In this document: piece by piece, positions 54,101-63,000 of the stretch
Layout: each line of letters begins with the position of its first letter
Numbering within the stretch: the stretch's first letter is position 1
Assembly: GCA_035222895.1 (NCBI GenBank)
Contig: JAVYIG010000316.1
Location: 310,001-374,000, forward strand
Origin: Strongylocentrotus droebachiensis
Taxonomy: Eukaryota > Echinodermata > Echinoidea > Camarodonta > Strongylocentrotidae
Length of the DNA stretch: 64,000 nt
Direction: 5' to 3'
Position numbers and translations under genes: made by a program
The notes under the pieces: generated by a model
Databases searched by the model: none
Told to the model about the DNA's origin: nothing
Seen by the model: the letters and a program-made list of their open reading frames with translations, nothing else

Positions 54101-56863
54101 TAACTTTGCCATCAATATTACCTAACTACCATGGTAGCATCACTTAACAGCCAATCAAATCAAAGTTTCCATGGAGTTACCATCCATGGCAAATTTACCA
54201 CCAACAGGAAGTTTTATGCAACAGGGCCCATTTAAGTCAAATTTTGTTAGCGATTGATTAGAAAATTTAGAATGGTCTACATATTAAACATGTCAACGCA
54301 AGCAAAGGCTGAACTAGTTACATTTTGGGTCAGAATATATTCTAACTATCACTGCTCACAAATGACATCATCTTTCGACGTCTTCGTGAGCAGTGACAGT
54401 TTAAATAAGCTGTAAGATTGTCAACACTGAGTTGTATTTTGACCCATAATTTCCTGAAAAAAGACCATTAAACGCATTATCATACAGTAATCAAGCTGGT
54501 AAGTGGAAGCAATATATTTCAGTCTAGGCCTAATATTGGAAATAAAGAGAGAATAATAGAATCGACTAGCTAAAATTAAAGTTTGCACAGCAGACCCTAT
54601 GGTCAGAGAGGAGCCAACCCTACCCAAATAAGAGAACGAAAGAGACAGAATTTTCGGTCTAAGGCAAGGGATACCAGACCATGCCAGGTTGACTGACCAG
54701 ACGTTGTGTGTTCGGACAGGCTGTGTATCCGGACAGTAAATCAGTGATATAAAGAAGTTGGCGCTAGTGTACTTTCGTATCCATTTTTGACCCGAAAATG
54801 ACATGAAAATTGACACGAAAGGGGTAAGAAATATAACGACTTCATATCATGACCATTATTTGAACAATTGATGAAGATTTAGTTGATTTTTGGTATGTTT
54901 TAGTAGACCATCCCAGTATAGCTACCCGAGTGAGCTGCCAAAGGGATTACCTCACCAAGTACCTCCACGCCGGAGTTATGGGTAAAAAATGGATACAAAA
55001 GTACACTAGCGCCACACGTAGAACTTAAGCTTACATTTAGCGCATGCGCAGATCGTTCATCCAATCTCGGCAAATTGCAGCCTCATTTTACTACATTGGC
55101 GCGACAAGGGCCCTTCCTATTGGCTATGGCTGTCTTTCATTCACTCAATGCTATAAGATATTTGTGCAAGGAGCAAGCTTTCGATTTTCTGATTTTTTCT
55201 ATATACTAAAATAATATTTCAGTCAAACCCTCTATTTTTTGCAATTTTTTCAGCATTCTCAAAGGTTAAGTATTTCACTTAAAGATAAAGTTGAGTTCTG
55301 GTCATGTGATTGCATTGTGAAAGAAACGGTGTGGAATCTATCAGAAAAGGTTGATCATAAAGTATATAAGTATTCGTGTGTATATTGCAAGGTTCTGGAA
55401 TCATCAAAATGATGAGATATTTGGCCAAAGCTTGGCAAAGTTACAAGCACTGTACACAGAATGATGTATATGGGACTACACGAGCACATGGCGAAAAAAA
55501 CCTACCCCCCCCCCCCGATTTTTACGTAGTTTATGTCATATTTAGAATACGAAGGCATTTGAAGAGCCATGCTTTTCAGGGAACATGTTTAATCTGATGT
55601 TCTTTCACCCTTGCATAGTAACAATGATAACGCTCACAAATTATTTTGTACCTCTTCCCAGAACTCAACCTTCCCTTTAAGTTTAAGTCTGACGTAACTA
55701 TATTTTAAGTTTGAACAATTCTCATTTTCGTCATATTTAAGGAACAAACTGGAAATTTATTCTGAAATGTTTATTGATTTTTCTATTTTATGTGTGTGTC
55801 AGTAATATGCGTCACCTGTTTAAAGCATTACATGTCAAAATCTCTGTGGTGTGACATAATATTACATATTGACATTGCCATTGAACTTAAGTTGCACTTA
55901 AGTTAAGTAGGCTCTCTCTCACTTAAATTTGAAGCCACTCCAGCAGATCGGCCAATGAGAGCGCCTATAGTTACTCACTGTGCAGCGCTCAATGCGCAAA
56001 GTTTTTTGTCCGACAAGAAGTTAACATGCAACATTTTATCAATCTTTCTTCTGAATTTTCTGAATGGAAATCAGCACTATTGTCTAGAGCTAGTCTGTCT
56101 ATCATGCGTCATGCATTTTACATCAGCTTCAAGAGGTCTTATTTAATTGATTTTTAAAGGCTATGTGTGTATTTAAGTTTTTGGTTGGGAAGGGTAGGTT
56201 GTACGTTGTTCCAATCTTTAAGTGTGTGAGGGAGGAAGCTGTTGAGGTATGCTTTCATGGCATCATGTTAAGACAATTTCTAAAGAACAGATAATTATGA
56301 TAGTTAGTGCTATGACGGTTTTCTTTTTAAACTAAGGCAGCATCCTATTTAGTGCTGATTTCTAGCGATGTCCAGATTCCATTCAGAAGATTCTGGGGCC
56401 CGTTCCTAGAAACCGTCATAAGTCTAACTTCTTGACTACCCCATTGAAACGTGTATTATAGAATAAACATGCGTTTCAATGGGATAGTCAAGAAGTTAGA
56501 CTTATGACGGTTTCTAGGAACGGGCCCCAGGATCCCTAACACACGACAACCCCCATCAGGTATCAGATAAGTAGGCGACCGCGACCAGACGTCGCCTCGG
56601 CCTACCACTACCACTAACCAGCCGCTCCCCCAGAGGGCCAGGCACAAGCTGTGGCGGGCACACGCTCGGTAATGTATAAATGCGATATGCGGGATGCGGG
56701 ATAGAATAACATAATTACCGATGTATCTCTTCCTCTCCAAAGCTTCTGAACCATCATACAAAAGAAGAGTCATTTCATCTTTCTGGAATGATGCAGAATC
56801 TCTTTCCTTCTGCATATCTGGATGTATAGCACCAGAATAAGTTGGCAGTTTTGGTCCGTCCAT
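39077..56863 (-). CDS. acox1: Peroxisomal acyl-CoA oxidase (ACOX1-like), complete coding region in 15 exons
   Basis: The first, FAD-dependent and H2O2-producing step of peroxisomal beta-oxidation: oxidation of acyl-CoA to trans-2-enoyl-CoA. Coding exons on the minus strand: 56719-56863, 53668-53827, 51306-51460, 49796-49903, 48698-48817, 47466-47581, 45352-45521, 44853-45015, 44221-44411, 42968-43129, 41963-42068, 41236-41382, 40679-40749, 39880-40015, 39077-39139. They total 2013 nt (670 residues plus stop; vertebrate ACOX1 is about 660) and every junction keeps frame with GT-AG. Family motifs: KERDSASF near residue 19, [12 protein letters not shown] (143-154, flavin/substrate region), KWWPGGLAK (~183-192), CRFACGGHG (402-410) and the catalytic-base Glu of YEGENTV (E431). 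The C-terminus AKL is a PTS1 signal, placing the enzyme in the peroxisome. The N-terminus is about 15 residues longer than in vertebrates. The gene looks functional; the ACOX1 subtype is inferred. Confidence 0.95.
39455..39745 (+). mobile_element. SINE in acox1 intron 14
   Basis: A ~290 bp dispersed repeat with CCACTCTCCACCCAGGTGTT, GAATGCTCCCCAGGGAGTGG, GAATCCAATGACCTGGGTAA and the 3' end AAGCGCTATATAAGAATGAG followed by (TTA)n. The ending type is shared with 22130-22250 and, in reverse orientation, with 41415-41610. It is oriented opposite to acox1. Confidence 0.75.
39880..40015 (-). CDS. acox1: acox1 coding exon 14
   Basis: Residues 605-650, [20 protein letters not shown] to SPRNRTE; 136 bp. 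[17 protein letters not shown] and YDGNVY match ACOX1. Acceptor GTATTATTAG, donor GAG|GTGAGA. Confidence 0.95.
40679..40749 (-). CDS. acox1: acox1 coding exon 13
   Basis: Residues 582-604, [19 protein letters not shown] then LVVI plus two bases; 71 bp. Acceptor TTCCTTTTAG, donor CAG|GTATTG. Confidence 0.93.
41236..41382 (-). CDS. acox1: acox1 coding exon 12
   Basis: Residues 533-581, [19 protein letters not shown] to NSGEFIA; 147 bp. Acceptor CTTTTCAG, donor GCC|GTAAGT, phase 0. Confidence 0.94.
41415..41610 (-). mobile_element. SINE in acox1 intron 11, inverted relative to 39455
   Basis: Read on the minus strand it has GAATGCTCCCCAGGGAGTGG, TGAATCCAATGACCTGGGTA, GTAAAGCGCTTAAGAGAC and a (TTA)n tail at 41420-41433. 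It is the same family as 39455-39745, in opposite orientation. Confidence 0.75.
41963..42068 (-). CDS. acox1: acox1 coding exon 11
   Basis: Residues 497-532, [19 protein letters not shown] to IDLVKASH; 106 bp. Acceptor CTATGCAG, donor CAT|GTAAGT, phase 0. Confidence 0.94.
42105..42275 (-). mobile_element. MITE-like repeat in acox1 intron 10
   Basis: GTGGTCTTTATAGGCAGGTG and GTGGTCTTTACAGACAGGTG form two internal repeats. The sequence ends GGCAGGTTTGACTGTA, matching the start of the copy at 24298 in inverse orientation. Related phrases at 42335-42470 (AGTCTTTATAGACAGTTGGT, AGCAGGTTGACTGT) suggest a second decayed copy next to it. Confidence 0.65.
42968..43129 (-). CDS. acox1: acox1 coding exon 10
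   Basis: Residues 443-496, [19 protein letters not shown] to DAYKHRAQ; 162 bp. Acceptor TTTGTGCAG, donor ATG|GTTAGT. Confidence 0.94.
43130..44220 (-). other. acox1: acox1 intron 9
   Basis: 1091 bp, GT-AG. Contains an A-run of about 18 at 43342-43358 and a 26-bp perfect palindrome at 43534-43559. Bases 43370-43560 look like part of a dispersed repeat, but no partner end was assigned. Confidence 0.7.
43534..43559. repeat. 26-bp perfect palindrome
   Basis: ACTTAAGTGATTG followed directly by CAATCACTTAAGT, with no spacer, in acox1 intron 9. It could be a loopless cruciform or a dimeric protein site; no function is implied. Confidence 0.85.
44221..44411 (-). CDS. acox1: acox1 coding exon 9 (catalytic Glu)
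   Basis: Residues 380-442, [19 protein letters not shown] to [10 protein letters not shown]; 191 bp. Contains CRFACGGHG and YEGENTV with the catalytic base E431. Acceptor CTTCTCCAG, donor AGG|GTAAGT. Confidence 0.96.
44853..45015 (-). CDS. acox1: acox1 coding exon 8
   Basis: Residues 325-379, [19 protein letters not shown] to NFTLLPE; 163 bp. The [11 protein letters not shown] motif is strongly conserved. Acceptor TTTCCTAG, donor GAG|GTAGTT. Confidence 0.95.
45352..45521 (-). CDS. acox1: acox1 coding exon 7
   Basis: Residues 269-324, [19 protein letters not shown] through [11 protein letters not shown]; 170 bp. The TRYSVIRRQ segment matches the ACOX1 RYSAVRHQ region. Acceptor TTCCCGTAG, donor AGAA|GTGAGT. 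Confidence 0.95.
45535..45700. repeat. Compound trinucleotide/hexanucleotide microsatellite in acox1 intron 6
   Basis: Runs of AATAATGATGAT, ACTACTACTACT, GAGAAG, GAGGAGGAG and ATGAGCATGAGC/ATGACAATGACA follow one another. All frames here yield low-complexity translations, not genes. Confidence 0.9.
45925..47235. mobile_element. ~1.3 kb non-autonomous TIR transposon in acox1 intron 6
   Basis: The ends CAGTCAGACCGCAGC (45925) and GCTGCGGTCTGACTG (to 47235) are exact inverted repeats. Subterminal TTTTACTCAGC motifs are also mirrored. The interior repeats TTGGTTCCTGACTTTGGTAC in both orientations (about 46248 reads on the plus strand as TTTGGTTCCTGACTTTGG and again at 46828). No transposase is visible. 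Flanking GTTA / GTTA-like bases do not give a certain target duplication. Confidence 0.8.
47466..47581 (-). CDS. acox1: acox1 coding exon 6
   Basis: Residues 230-268, [19 protein letters not shown] to MLMKYAE; 116 bp. Acceptor TTGTATACAG, donor GAG|GTCAGT, phase 0. Confidence 0.95.
47582..48697 (-). other. acox1: acox1 intron 5
   Basis: 1116 bp with consensus ends. It shows repeat-like phrases, such as GGGGGGTGTTTCTCAAAGAT near 48399, but no complete element or gene. Confidence 0.6.
48698..48817 (-). CDS. acox1: acox1 coding exon 5
   Basis: Residues 190-229, [20 protein letters not shown] to THQPLP; 120 bp. Acceptor CTCTGCAG, donor CCAG|GTAAGA. Confidence 0.95.
49129..49587 (-). mobile_element. 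TIR element with captured LINE RT segment, copy 2 (acox1 intron 4)
   Basis: CCGTATTTGCCGG at 49129 and its inverse ending at 49587 are flanked by TA on both sides. On the minus strand the interior encodes [19 protein letters not shown] and, after a frame change, a GVPQGS-type segment: LINE RT sequence upstream of and including the domain-4 box. Landmarks shared with copy 1 (28859-29349) include AGTTTCGATTTAT, GCTCAGTAATC and CCACTCGGAAACTA. This copy retains the [15 protein letters not shown] part that copy 1 has lost. Confidence 0.82.
49796..49903 (-). CDS. acox1: acox1 coding exon 4
   Basis: Residues 154-189, [19 protein letters not shown] to MKWWPGG; 108 bp. Start of the beta domain. Acceptor TTAACCTGCAG, donor GAT|GTGAGT. 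Confidence 0.95.
50379..51120. mobile_element. MITE in acox1 intron 3
   Basis: CTTAAAGGAAACCTAAACCC at 50379 and TTCGGTTTCCTTTAAG ending at 51120 are inverted ends with one or two mismatches. It is 742 bp, AT-rich and non-coding. Just before it, at about 50334-50350, is a C-run of about 17. Confidence 0.75.
51306..51460 (-). CDS. acox1: acox1 coding exon 3
   Basis: Residues 102-153, [18 protein letters not shown] to [10 protein letters not shown]; 155 bp. Carries the flavin/substrate-contacting TYAQTE motif. Acceptor GTACCTAG, donor CATG|GTAAGC. Confidence 0.95.
51550..52366. mobile_element. MITE with internal ~145 bp tandem repeats and DR1-like motifs (acox1 intron 2)
   Basis: The left end has a hairpin, TCGACTGCGTGCAGTCGA, then ATGCCTCCGCCGTAG. 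The right end has AATGCCTCCGGC...GTAGCGGAGGCAT, a matching inverted terminus. In between, a ~145 bp unit repeats about four times, with phrases CACAAGCTATTT, GTGACCTTTGACC, AAAATCTAATCAGTTCATTG and TTTGGCGGTAATC. A GGACGGAC-rich piece precedes the right end. This repeat type is common in marine invertebrate genomes. Confidence 0.75.
51723..52181 (-). promoter_or_regulatory. Cluster of DR1-type nuclear receptor half-site pairs (candidate only)
   Basis: Read on the minus strand, AGGTCAAAGGTCA (direct repeat of AGGTCA spaced by 1) occurs perfectly at 51723-51735 and 51869-51881. One-mismatch forms occur at 52012-52024, 52162-52174 and 52169-52181. DR1 is the binding pattern of RXR heterodimers (including PPAR), HNF4 and COUP-TF. 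They are part of the MITE repeat, so copy number alone is no evidence of function. Confidence 0.4.
52575..53063 (+). mobile_element. L2/CR1-type LINE 3' end with (GAT)n tail (acox1 intron 2)
   Basis: From 52583 an open frame of 119 codons runs to 52942: [43 protein letters not shown], then [18 protein letters not shown] and a stop. This is the C-terminal tail common to L2/CR1-like non-LTR retrotransposons (RRxRGDMI, FFxxRVxxxWNSLP). A (GAT)n tail lies at 53034-53062, typical of L2-type 3' ends. The element is 5'-truncated just before the frame. It is antisense to acox1. Confidence 0.85.
53668..53827 (-). CDS. acox1: acox1 coding exon 2
   Basis: Residues 49-101, [10 protein letters not shown] ... 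SAVVG. Acceptor TTGAATTTGCAG, donor AAG|GTGGGA; 160 bp. Corresponds to the N-terminal alpha domain of ACOX1. Confidence 0.93.
54056..54233. mobile_element. Short MITE in acox1 intron 1
   Basis: GAGCCCAAGCATAAAACTTA at 54066 and its inverse, AGTTTTATGCAACAGGGCCC near 54211, form imperfect inverted ends. The interior has CCATGGTAGC and CCATGGAGTTACCATCCATG palindromic pieces. Non-coding. Confidence 0.6.
54759..55015. mobile_element. MITE with ~38 bp TIRs (acox1 intron 1)
   Basis: TTGGCGCTAGTGTACTTTCG at 54759 continues TATCCATTTTTGACCC. The inverse, GGGTAAAAAATGGATACAAA then AGTACACTAGCGCCA, ends about 55015. There is no coding capacity. Confidence 0.85.
55016..56392 (-). other. acox1: acox1 intron 1, distal part
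   Basis: No further gene or complete repeat recognised. It has a C-run at 55506-55516 and a 63-codon open frame at 55955 without recognisable features. Confidence 0.55.
56393..56530. repeat. Foldback: 59-bp inverted arms, ~20-bp loop (acox1 intron 1)
   Basis: The left arm, 56393-56451 (CTGGGGCCCGTTCCTAGAAA ... CATTGAAACG), pairs with 56472-56530 with one mismatch (CCCC versus GGGA inside the arm). The 20-bp loop is AT-rich. It lies about 190 bp inside the intron from exon 1. Confidence 0.92.
56719..56863 (-). CDS. acox1: acox1 coding exon 1
   Basis: Residues 1-48 ([20 protein letters not shown] ... RKRYI) plus one base. The start at 56863 is supported by the conserved KERDSASF just downstream. 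Donor CG|GTAATT, phase 1. Confidence 0.93.
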
Positions 56864-57330
56864 GATCTCTCGTCAGCTGTTCTCGATCTCAAGCTAAGCC
56901 TAGCCAAGGACCTGCTGTAGTTTTTGAAAAGAGACATTGTTTCAACTTATCCGCACTTTTTCCCCACTTTCTCCGTATGCTAGTGGTTTCATTATATTTT
57001 TTTAATTAAAATGTTTATGCTGTGTAAACTTAAGATTTTTTCTTTTTATTCTTTTACAAAATAGATTAGATTTTTACGTCCTTTTAGAAAATGTTAAACG
57101 TCTTATAAAACAGATAATTTATAAACGTTTTCATTTTTAGACTATGGTACCATTACTGAAAAATGTATGAAATGCTATTTATGTCATAAATTATCCTACT
57201 AGTTGAGAGAGAATAGCTTTGGTATGCATTATGCTCCTAGCTACCACATGCACCCTATGTGACATTCAAAGAAAATCACAAATATGTCAACTAATGTATC
57301 ACTAGAAACTGGTAAGCTAACATAATTATT
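56864..57330 (-). promoter_or_regulatory. acox1: acox1 upstream region / 5' UTR (uncertain)
   Basis: Sequence immediately 5' of the acox1 ATG. On the minus strand TTTTCAAAAACTACAGCAG precedes the ATG by about 45-60 bp and could be a 3' splice site for a 5' UTR intron. No TATA box or CpG-rich core was identified with confidence. Confidence 0.35.
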
Positions 57331-57665
57331 ATGGCCATCGTACAAGTTTTAGGTCGACTACATTTTTTTTTTTTGCTCCGGGAAATTTTAAAGTTGCGCC
57401 GACCAATACTTCGCTCAGCGGGGAAGGGGTAGTGAGCACAATTTTTTTTTTTTCTTTTTTGCCCGTGGAAATTTGAAAATCACGCCAACCGATAATCTGT
57501 GGTGTTCTATTTTTTTTAAAGGTTAAATTAACATCACCATTAGGGGGGGGGGGGCAAAGGGTGGACCCGGGCCACCCAGGTCCCCCACCCCCTAGATCCC
57601 CCACCCCCTAGATCCGTCATGCACTGCCAAAAACATAGAGGGAGGTTTAACCCCCCTGCGTACGC
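57331..57665. repeat. Low-complexity, transposon-end-like region
   Basis: Poly-T runs (57361-57375, 57441-57459), a G-run (57543-57554), a duplicated CCCCCTAGATC phrase at 57588-57613, and the GTACGCACTTGCATC motif often found at repeat ends. No gene. Confidence 0.55.
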
Positions 57666-58903
57666 ACTTGCATCCATCTATATCAACCTATCCATAGAGA
57701 AAATAATTGTTTTTTTTCTCAATCTTTGGTTGCAATTAAAGTACAATGTATTCAACTGAATTCTTAAGTTATTACTGAAATTTCAAAATGTCTTTCATAA
57801 AAAGCTCACAATGAAACATTGTTGTAAAAAGAATTAATGAATTAATGAAAAAAAACTAAAAAAGATGTGCAAGGCAAAATTCTGATTATGTGATATCTTA
57901 TGTGGTATTCTTTGCAAACTTTTAAAGAAGGTTGGATCTTTATATCTACGACTGAGATGTGGTGTAGGTTTGTAGACAGAGTGATCAAAATAGCTCATCT
58001 TATCTTATGTAAGGTTAAACATTGTTTGTTATCTGCCCTTTGGTGTATATAGGCCTATAGGAACTCTTATGTACAGAGACTGACCTACAGCCAGTCAGAG
58101 TCTCGTTGGGATGGGGGTGGGGGGACAAGGGGGGGGGGGGGGCAGGGTTGACAGACACACAAAATTATAGAGTGAGGTCTTGACCACTAAGTTTGGTGGA
58201 TGGCCTTTTGGGGGAATGAACAGGGCCATGGACCAATTGCACCCCCTGGTATGTAAATTGATACAGTTAAACAAAATAGCATCAAAATATTTCTCAGAAT
58301 ATGAGCATGATGTATACGGGAATATAATACAAGAGATGAATATATGTCATACTTTTAACATTATAGGGGCCTATGTACATCTGCGATGGGAAAAAATATA
58401 AGTTGAGGCCACTGAATATCGTAGGTTCATTCTGGGGGGGGGGGGGAGTGGGGTTGGGGGTAGAACATTACCATAATTGGGCATTTGCACACCCTTCCTC
58501 TTCTGATTATAAACCATTAAGAAATATTTTATTAATTTTAATATTACAATAATTCTTCTTCCCCCAATTGTATTATGTTTATGATAGCAATGTTCCTCTT
58601 TTGATTAAATACAGGGCACTTTTTTTGTTGTTAAGAGGGACAATATTTTGCCAAACCTCTTCATCCTGACAAAGCTTGTATGGCCTAGGACATTATGCCT
58701 CTCACTTTGAGGGGGGGGGGTGACTTCAGACATCTCCTTTTTGAAGAAAAGTTGTGCCTGTTTTTTTGGTAATGTTTTGTAATGTACAGTCCAGTCTAGG
58801 AATTTGTAGAGCTCCAACATCTAGATGCCTAATCAAGGGTGTTGAGACTGAACAAATACTGAATATGCCATTCATGATTCACCTTGGAATGACTGAAGTA
58901 CTA
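57666..58903. other. Intergenic, no gene seen
   Basis: AT-rich with poly-G runs near 58129-58142, 58434-58446 and 58711-58720. Open frames are short and lack recognisable domains. Confidence 0.55.
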
Positions 58904-59570
58904 CCGTGTGAGTCAAAAAAAAAGTTTACACCTAGAAAATTGCTAATTATTTTTAAAATCATCCATGAACAGTAAATTATTATACATCATATGAAAGAGT
59001 GTTTTATCCCAAATCATTTGGTACCATTTTTGTGTGGTATGTGTTCACGCTTGGATGAACAGGTGGCATTGTTTGCGAGAGTGCAAAAATCGACTTGCGC
59101 CAAAGTGATGACTTCAGTATGTATTATGTTGGGATTAGCGGAGTGAGAGAATGGATTGAATGTATCAAATGAAATGCATTGCACATGTTTTTTTGCAAAG
59201 AGCAAAGTCACACACACCCACACACACCCGCACAAATGTTCGTTGATATTTGATATTCGATACTTGATATGTGTGGCATGATTAATTTTGTTAGGAGTGT
59301 TATTTGGATCTGCAAATACCGAATTAATACCCAAAACCCAATTGTTTTATTCAAATATCACATAGGCAACTTTGGCGCAATTCGATTTTTGCACTCTCGC
59401 AAACAATGTCTCCTGTTCATCCAAGCGTGAACACATACCACACAAAAATGGTACCAAATGATTTGGGATATAACACTCTTTCATAAGACATATAACAGTT
59501 TAATGTTCATCGATGATTTTTTTAATAATTTGCAATTTTCTAGGTGTAAACTTTTTTTTGACTCACTCTG
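58904..59570. mobile_element. Mariner-type MITE with ~210 bp TIRs
   Basis: Left CCGTGTGAGTCAAAAAAAAA and right (inverse) CAGAGTGAGTCAAAAAAAA are followed by AGTTTACACCTAGAAAATTG on both arms. Both outer ends are flanked by TA (58902-58903 and 59571-59572), the Tc1/mariner target duplication. Arms run to about 59115 and from about 59366, sharing ACGCTTGGATGAACAG and GAGAGTGCAAAAATCGA. The ~250 bp centre holds a CACACACC microsatellite near 59211. Confidence 0.88.
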
Positions 59571-59572
59571 TA

Positions 59573-60095
59573 TAGTGGCTAGTTGTATGCAATGTGGAAT
59601 AGCTTTGTCTTTACCGGTAGTTGGGTTTGATAGCAGGTCACAAGAGAGAAGATACTGAGGAAGACTGTTCTGCATCCTAATTGAAGAAGCAACAACTTTA
59701 TTTTGACAAAACCTGGTGCCAGGGTTAGATAGCATGAACCTTAATGGGGTGAAATGGATCAGACTTTGAGGTCACCTTTTTCGGGTGTGGGGGGGGGGGG
59801 ATTTGGATGTTAGATTCACATTCTTTTTGTTAAATGGCCAAGTATATGTAGACTTGATCGGGTGATACTTTAAGGACAGGACCCCTCATAGTGACATATA
59901 AGTCGAGCAAAGAATGCATCTCATCTTGCGTTCACCTCGCTTCCCCATTTGAACACCCCAACTCAAAAAAACTCCATCGATCTGAAGCATGTGGTAGATA
60001 GGATTAAACAGTATGCCTAAGTCAGTTCATAAATCTAGTAAGGATATTGCATTCTACTCAGAAGACAAAAGAAGAAAACCAGAAAATCAGGCAAA
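59573..60095. other. Intergenic, no gene seen
   Basis: No recognised feature besides a G-run at 59789-59800. It separates the MITE from the presumed 3' end of the last gene. Confidence 0.5.
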
Positions 60096-63000
60096 TTACA
60101 TCAAAAGTTTCAATATTTATTGACTCTTCTTTTTTCCATATTAATATCAATACCTTTCAACACAAAATATTAATGCATTTACATAAATACCACTTTATTT
60201 GTTTTGATAACTAGCTTGGAAATAAAACTCTAGCTATGGCAAATTATCTAGTGCAAATACAAGTAGGTAAGTACCACAGACAATAACTTTATGATTGCAG
60301 AGTGTTTTACAGCATGAGAACAGATAAAGCCGCAAGGACTACCGTACTGATAATATGATAAAAAGCACACAATAGCTTAAATGACATTTAGTAAAGCTTT
60401 ACTTTTTATTTTACCTTTCAAATAAAAACTCAATATCCATTTAGATCTCCAGGTCACATTTAAACAAAAATGCAGCATAAAACAATACCAAAAAGAAGTT
60501 TTCATAACTTATCATTTGTTTTTCTTTAAAATTTTAAATCTCTGAGCCCAAATTTCTGCATCTATCCAAGAACTTTTCACAATATATTGATACTCGACTC
60601 AATATTTGAAAATGAAACAAAAATTATAAAAGTACTATTTAAAGTACAATGAAATCTAAACATTACGTTTCTCTCCCATATATGAACATTATGATGATGA
60701 CTATGATATAACTTTGTGGTATTCAATGTGTTTATAGTCAGAATAACACCCACACTCCATTTAAATTACCATCCGTACACCAGAAGATTAATTCTATTAA
60801 TCCTTTCAGGGGTATATAATCAAATGAAGCCTTATATGCTCTTTCTCTTTTTTGCATGCTATATTTTTACCATGACAATATTTCATTGCACACATTTTCA
60901 TAAAAATCTATATAACCTCTGAAATTTGTAGAAATATTATTTCATAGAATTATTTTGATGGAAGAATTTTTGCATTTGGCATGAATACCACAATATTTGT
61001 TTTCTCCATCACTCTCCTTTCAAAACAAAGACTAAAAAAATGCCCCTTTCCCATCATAATATTGGCTCCCAAGAGCTATAAGGTATAAGGTATTCATATG
61101 CTTTTTATGTACAGTTAACATCCCTCTTGCTCTCCATCAGTAGGCTGATGCAATGTACATCGCTGCCAAACCAAGCATATGAAGGAAGGGGACTTTAATA
61201 TTAATATTCATATTGCACATAGGCTTTATCAACATGTCGTGCAGAAAGATTCCCACGTTGTCCTTCTTTGATGGGTCAAATATTATTTTTGATTAGTTTA
61301 AATTTCCTTTTGTTACTTTAATTGTGCATAATTGAATATCTCGTACATGATTACATGAATTAAAATGGCATTCCGACCAAAATAACCAACTTGGAAAGAT
61401 GCAATACAGCTAACATATTATAAACATGATTCTGATTTCCAATTCACTTTTTGTAAACTCTCCTGCTAACAGTATAAACCAGATAAAGCCTATATCTCAT
61501 TTCAATGTGATCATTAGATTTAGCACATTTGGTGCTATGAACATCTACATAGACATTTTTTTAATATAAATAAACCCCAGATTTATAAAATGTTGTGTGC
61601 TATTTAATTGAAAAGGGCAATAAGAAGACTTTCATACACTAAACTGTTTTCTTCATCCCACATCTTCAAGTTTTGTGATATTCAGTTATTCCATTTGTTC
61701 AGCCTTTTACATAATACTACATAATGATGGTCAAACAGTGGTCATAATAGCACTCTTAAACAAACATTTGAAATTAAAAAATGACTCTAATCTAAAGTAT
61801 TCAATGCTTGGAGTTATACAATGATTTTATAGCACATAATTGGGTCAGTTTAAGCTTTTTTGTCTCACCACATTCTAGTAAATCTGACCAATGTATCGAA
61901 TTATAACACTTCTAGGAACTTGAAAAGATACCTGATGCTTACAAGCTAAAACATGCTTTTAACAGGTGCTCTTTTTTCAATTTTTTAAATATCCTTTATT
62001 TCATTTCAGTTTACTGTAATATATCTAATACCTTTGATATGCCCACATGTTTATATTGGATGTTTGTATTTATGTTATGTTTATGTATTTGTATTCTCAT
62101 GGATATAAATATTTAAAAAATGAATTGAATTGAATTAAAAATTGAAGCAAATAAAAAACTGAAATGACACATTTGATGTCACTTCTTGTGTAGAACTACA
62201 TAATATTTGGTAATGAATTGGGCATAATATTTGGTAATGAATTGGGCATAAAATTACCAAACACTTTGAAATTCCCCAAATATATTTGACCATAAGTATC
62301 CAGTAGACAAAATGTGAGTTCTTGTTGTACATATTTCTGGCTATAAAAGGCCAGTATATAAAAATACACAACAATCAAAAGCTTCTTACAAATGTGCAAA
62401 CATAACAATAGTCTTGCAATTTTAACTTGTATAGGCAATACAATAAGGTATAATTGCAATTGCCCAATGACACATAGATATTTTAGGTAGCTATGTCACA
62501 GTCTTATTCTTATCAATTTATATCATTTCAAACAATTTGAAGCCTTTCTTGCTTCAATAACAATCTACATGAATGCACTTACAACATGAATACATTATAG
62601 ACAAACTTTTCCATATAAACATAAAATGTGTGATATAAAAATAAAATCATTACTTACTTTGATTTTCATAATTCTCAGTGCACAAAGTTATCTAAGCAAA
62701 TCTACATTTCTATACACCATAGGGCCTGTTTCATAAAACTTGAGACTTGCAACAATAAAAAAAAATTATATCTATAACAAATCTATTTACAACGATGGGA
62801 ATGTACTCTACCCCCGTGGAAAATCTAGAATTTTATCAATTCATTGGTATTTGGAAGAAAATACTGATATTCTGATACAGTATTGTATCCACAAAAAAAT
62901 TCCCCTCCCAAACTGGGAATGGGAAAGTGACTTTTTGTTGAATAAAAAACCAACTGTTAGACTTTTAGTTAAGGCAGGTTGCCGAATAATATTTGGCTAT

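Noticed and set aside
54351..54399. CACTGCTCAC ... GTGAGCAGTG hairpin
   Set aside because: Only an 11-bp arm with a ~27-bp loop; too short to call an element.
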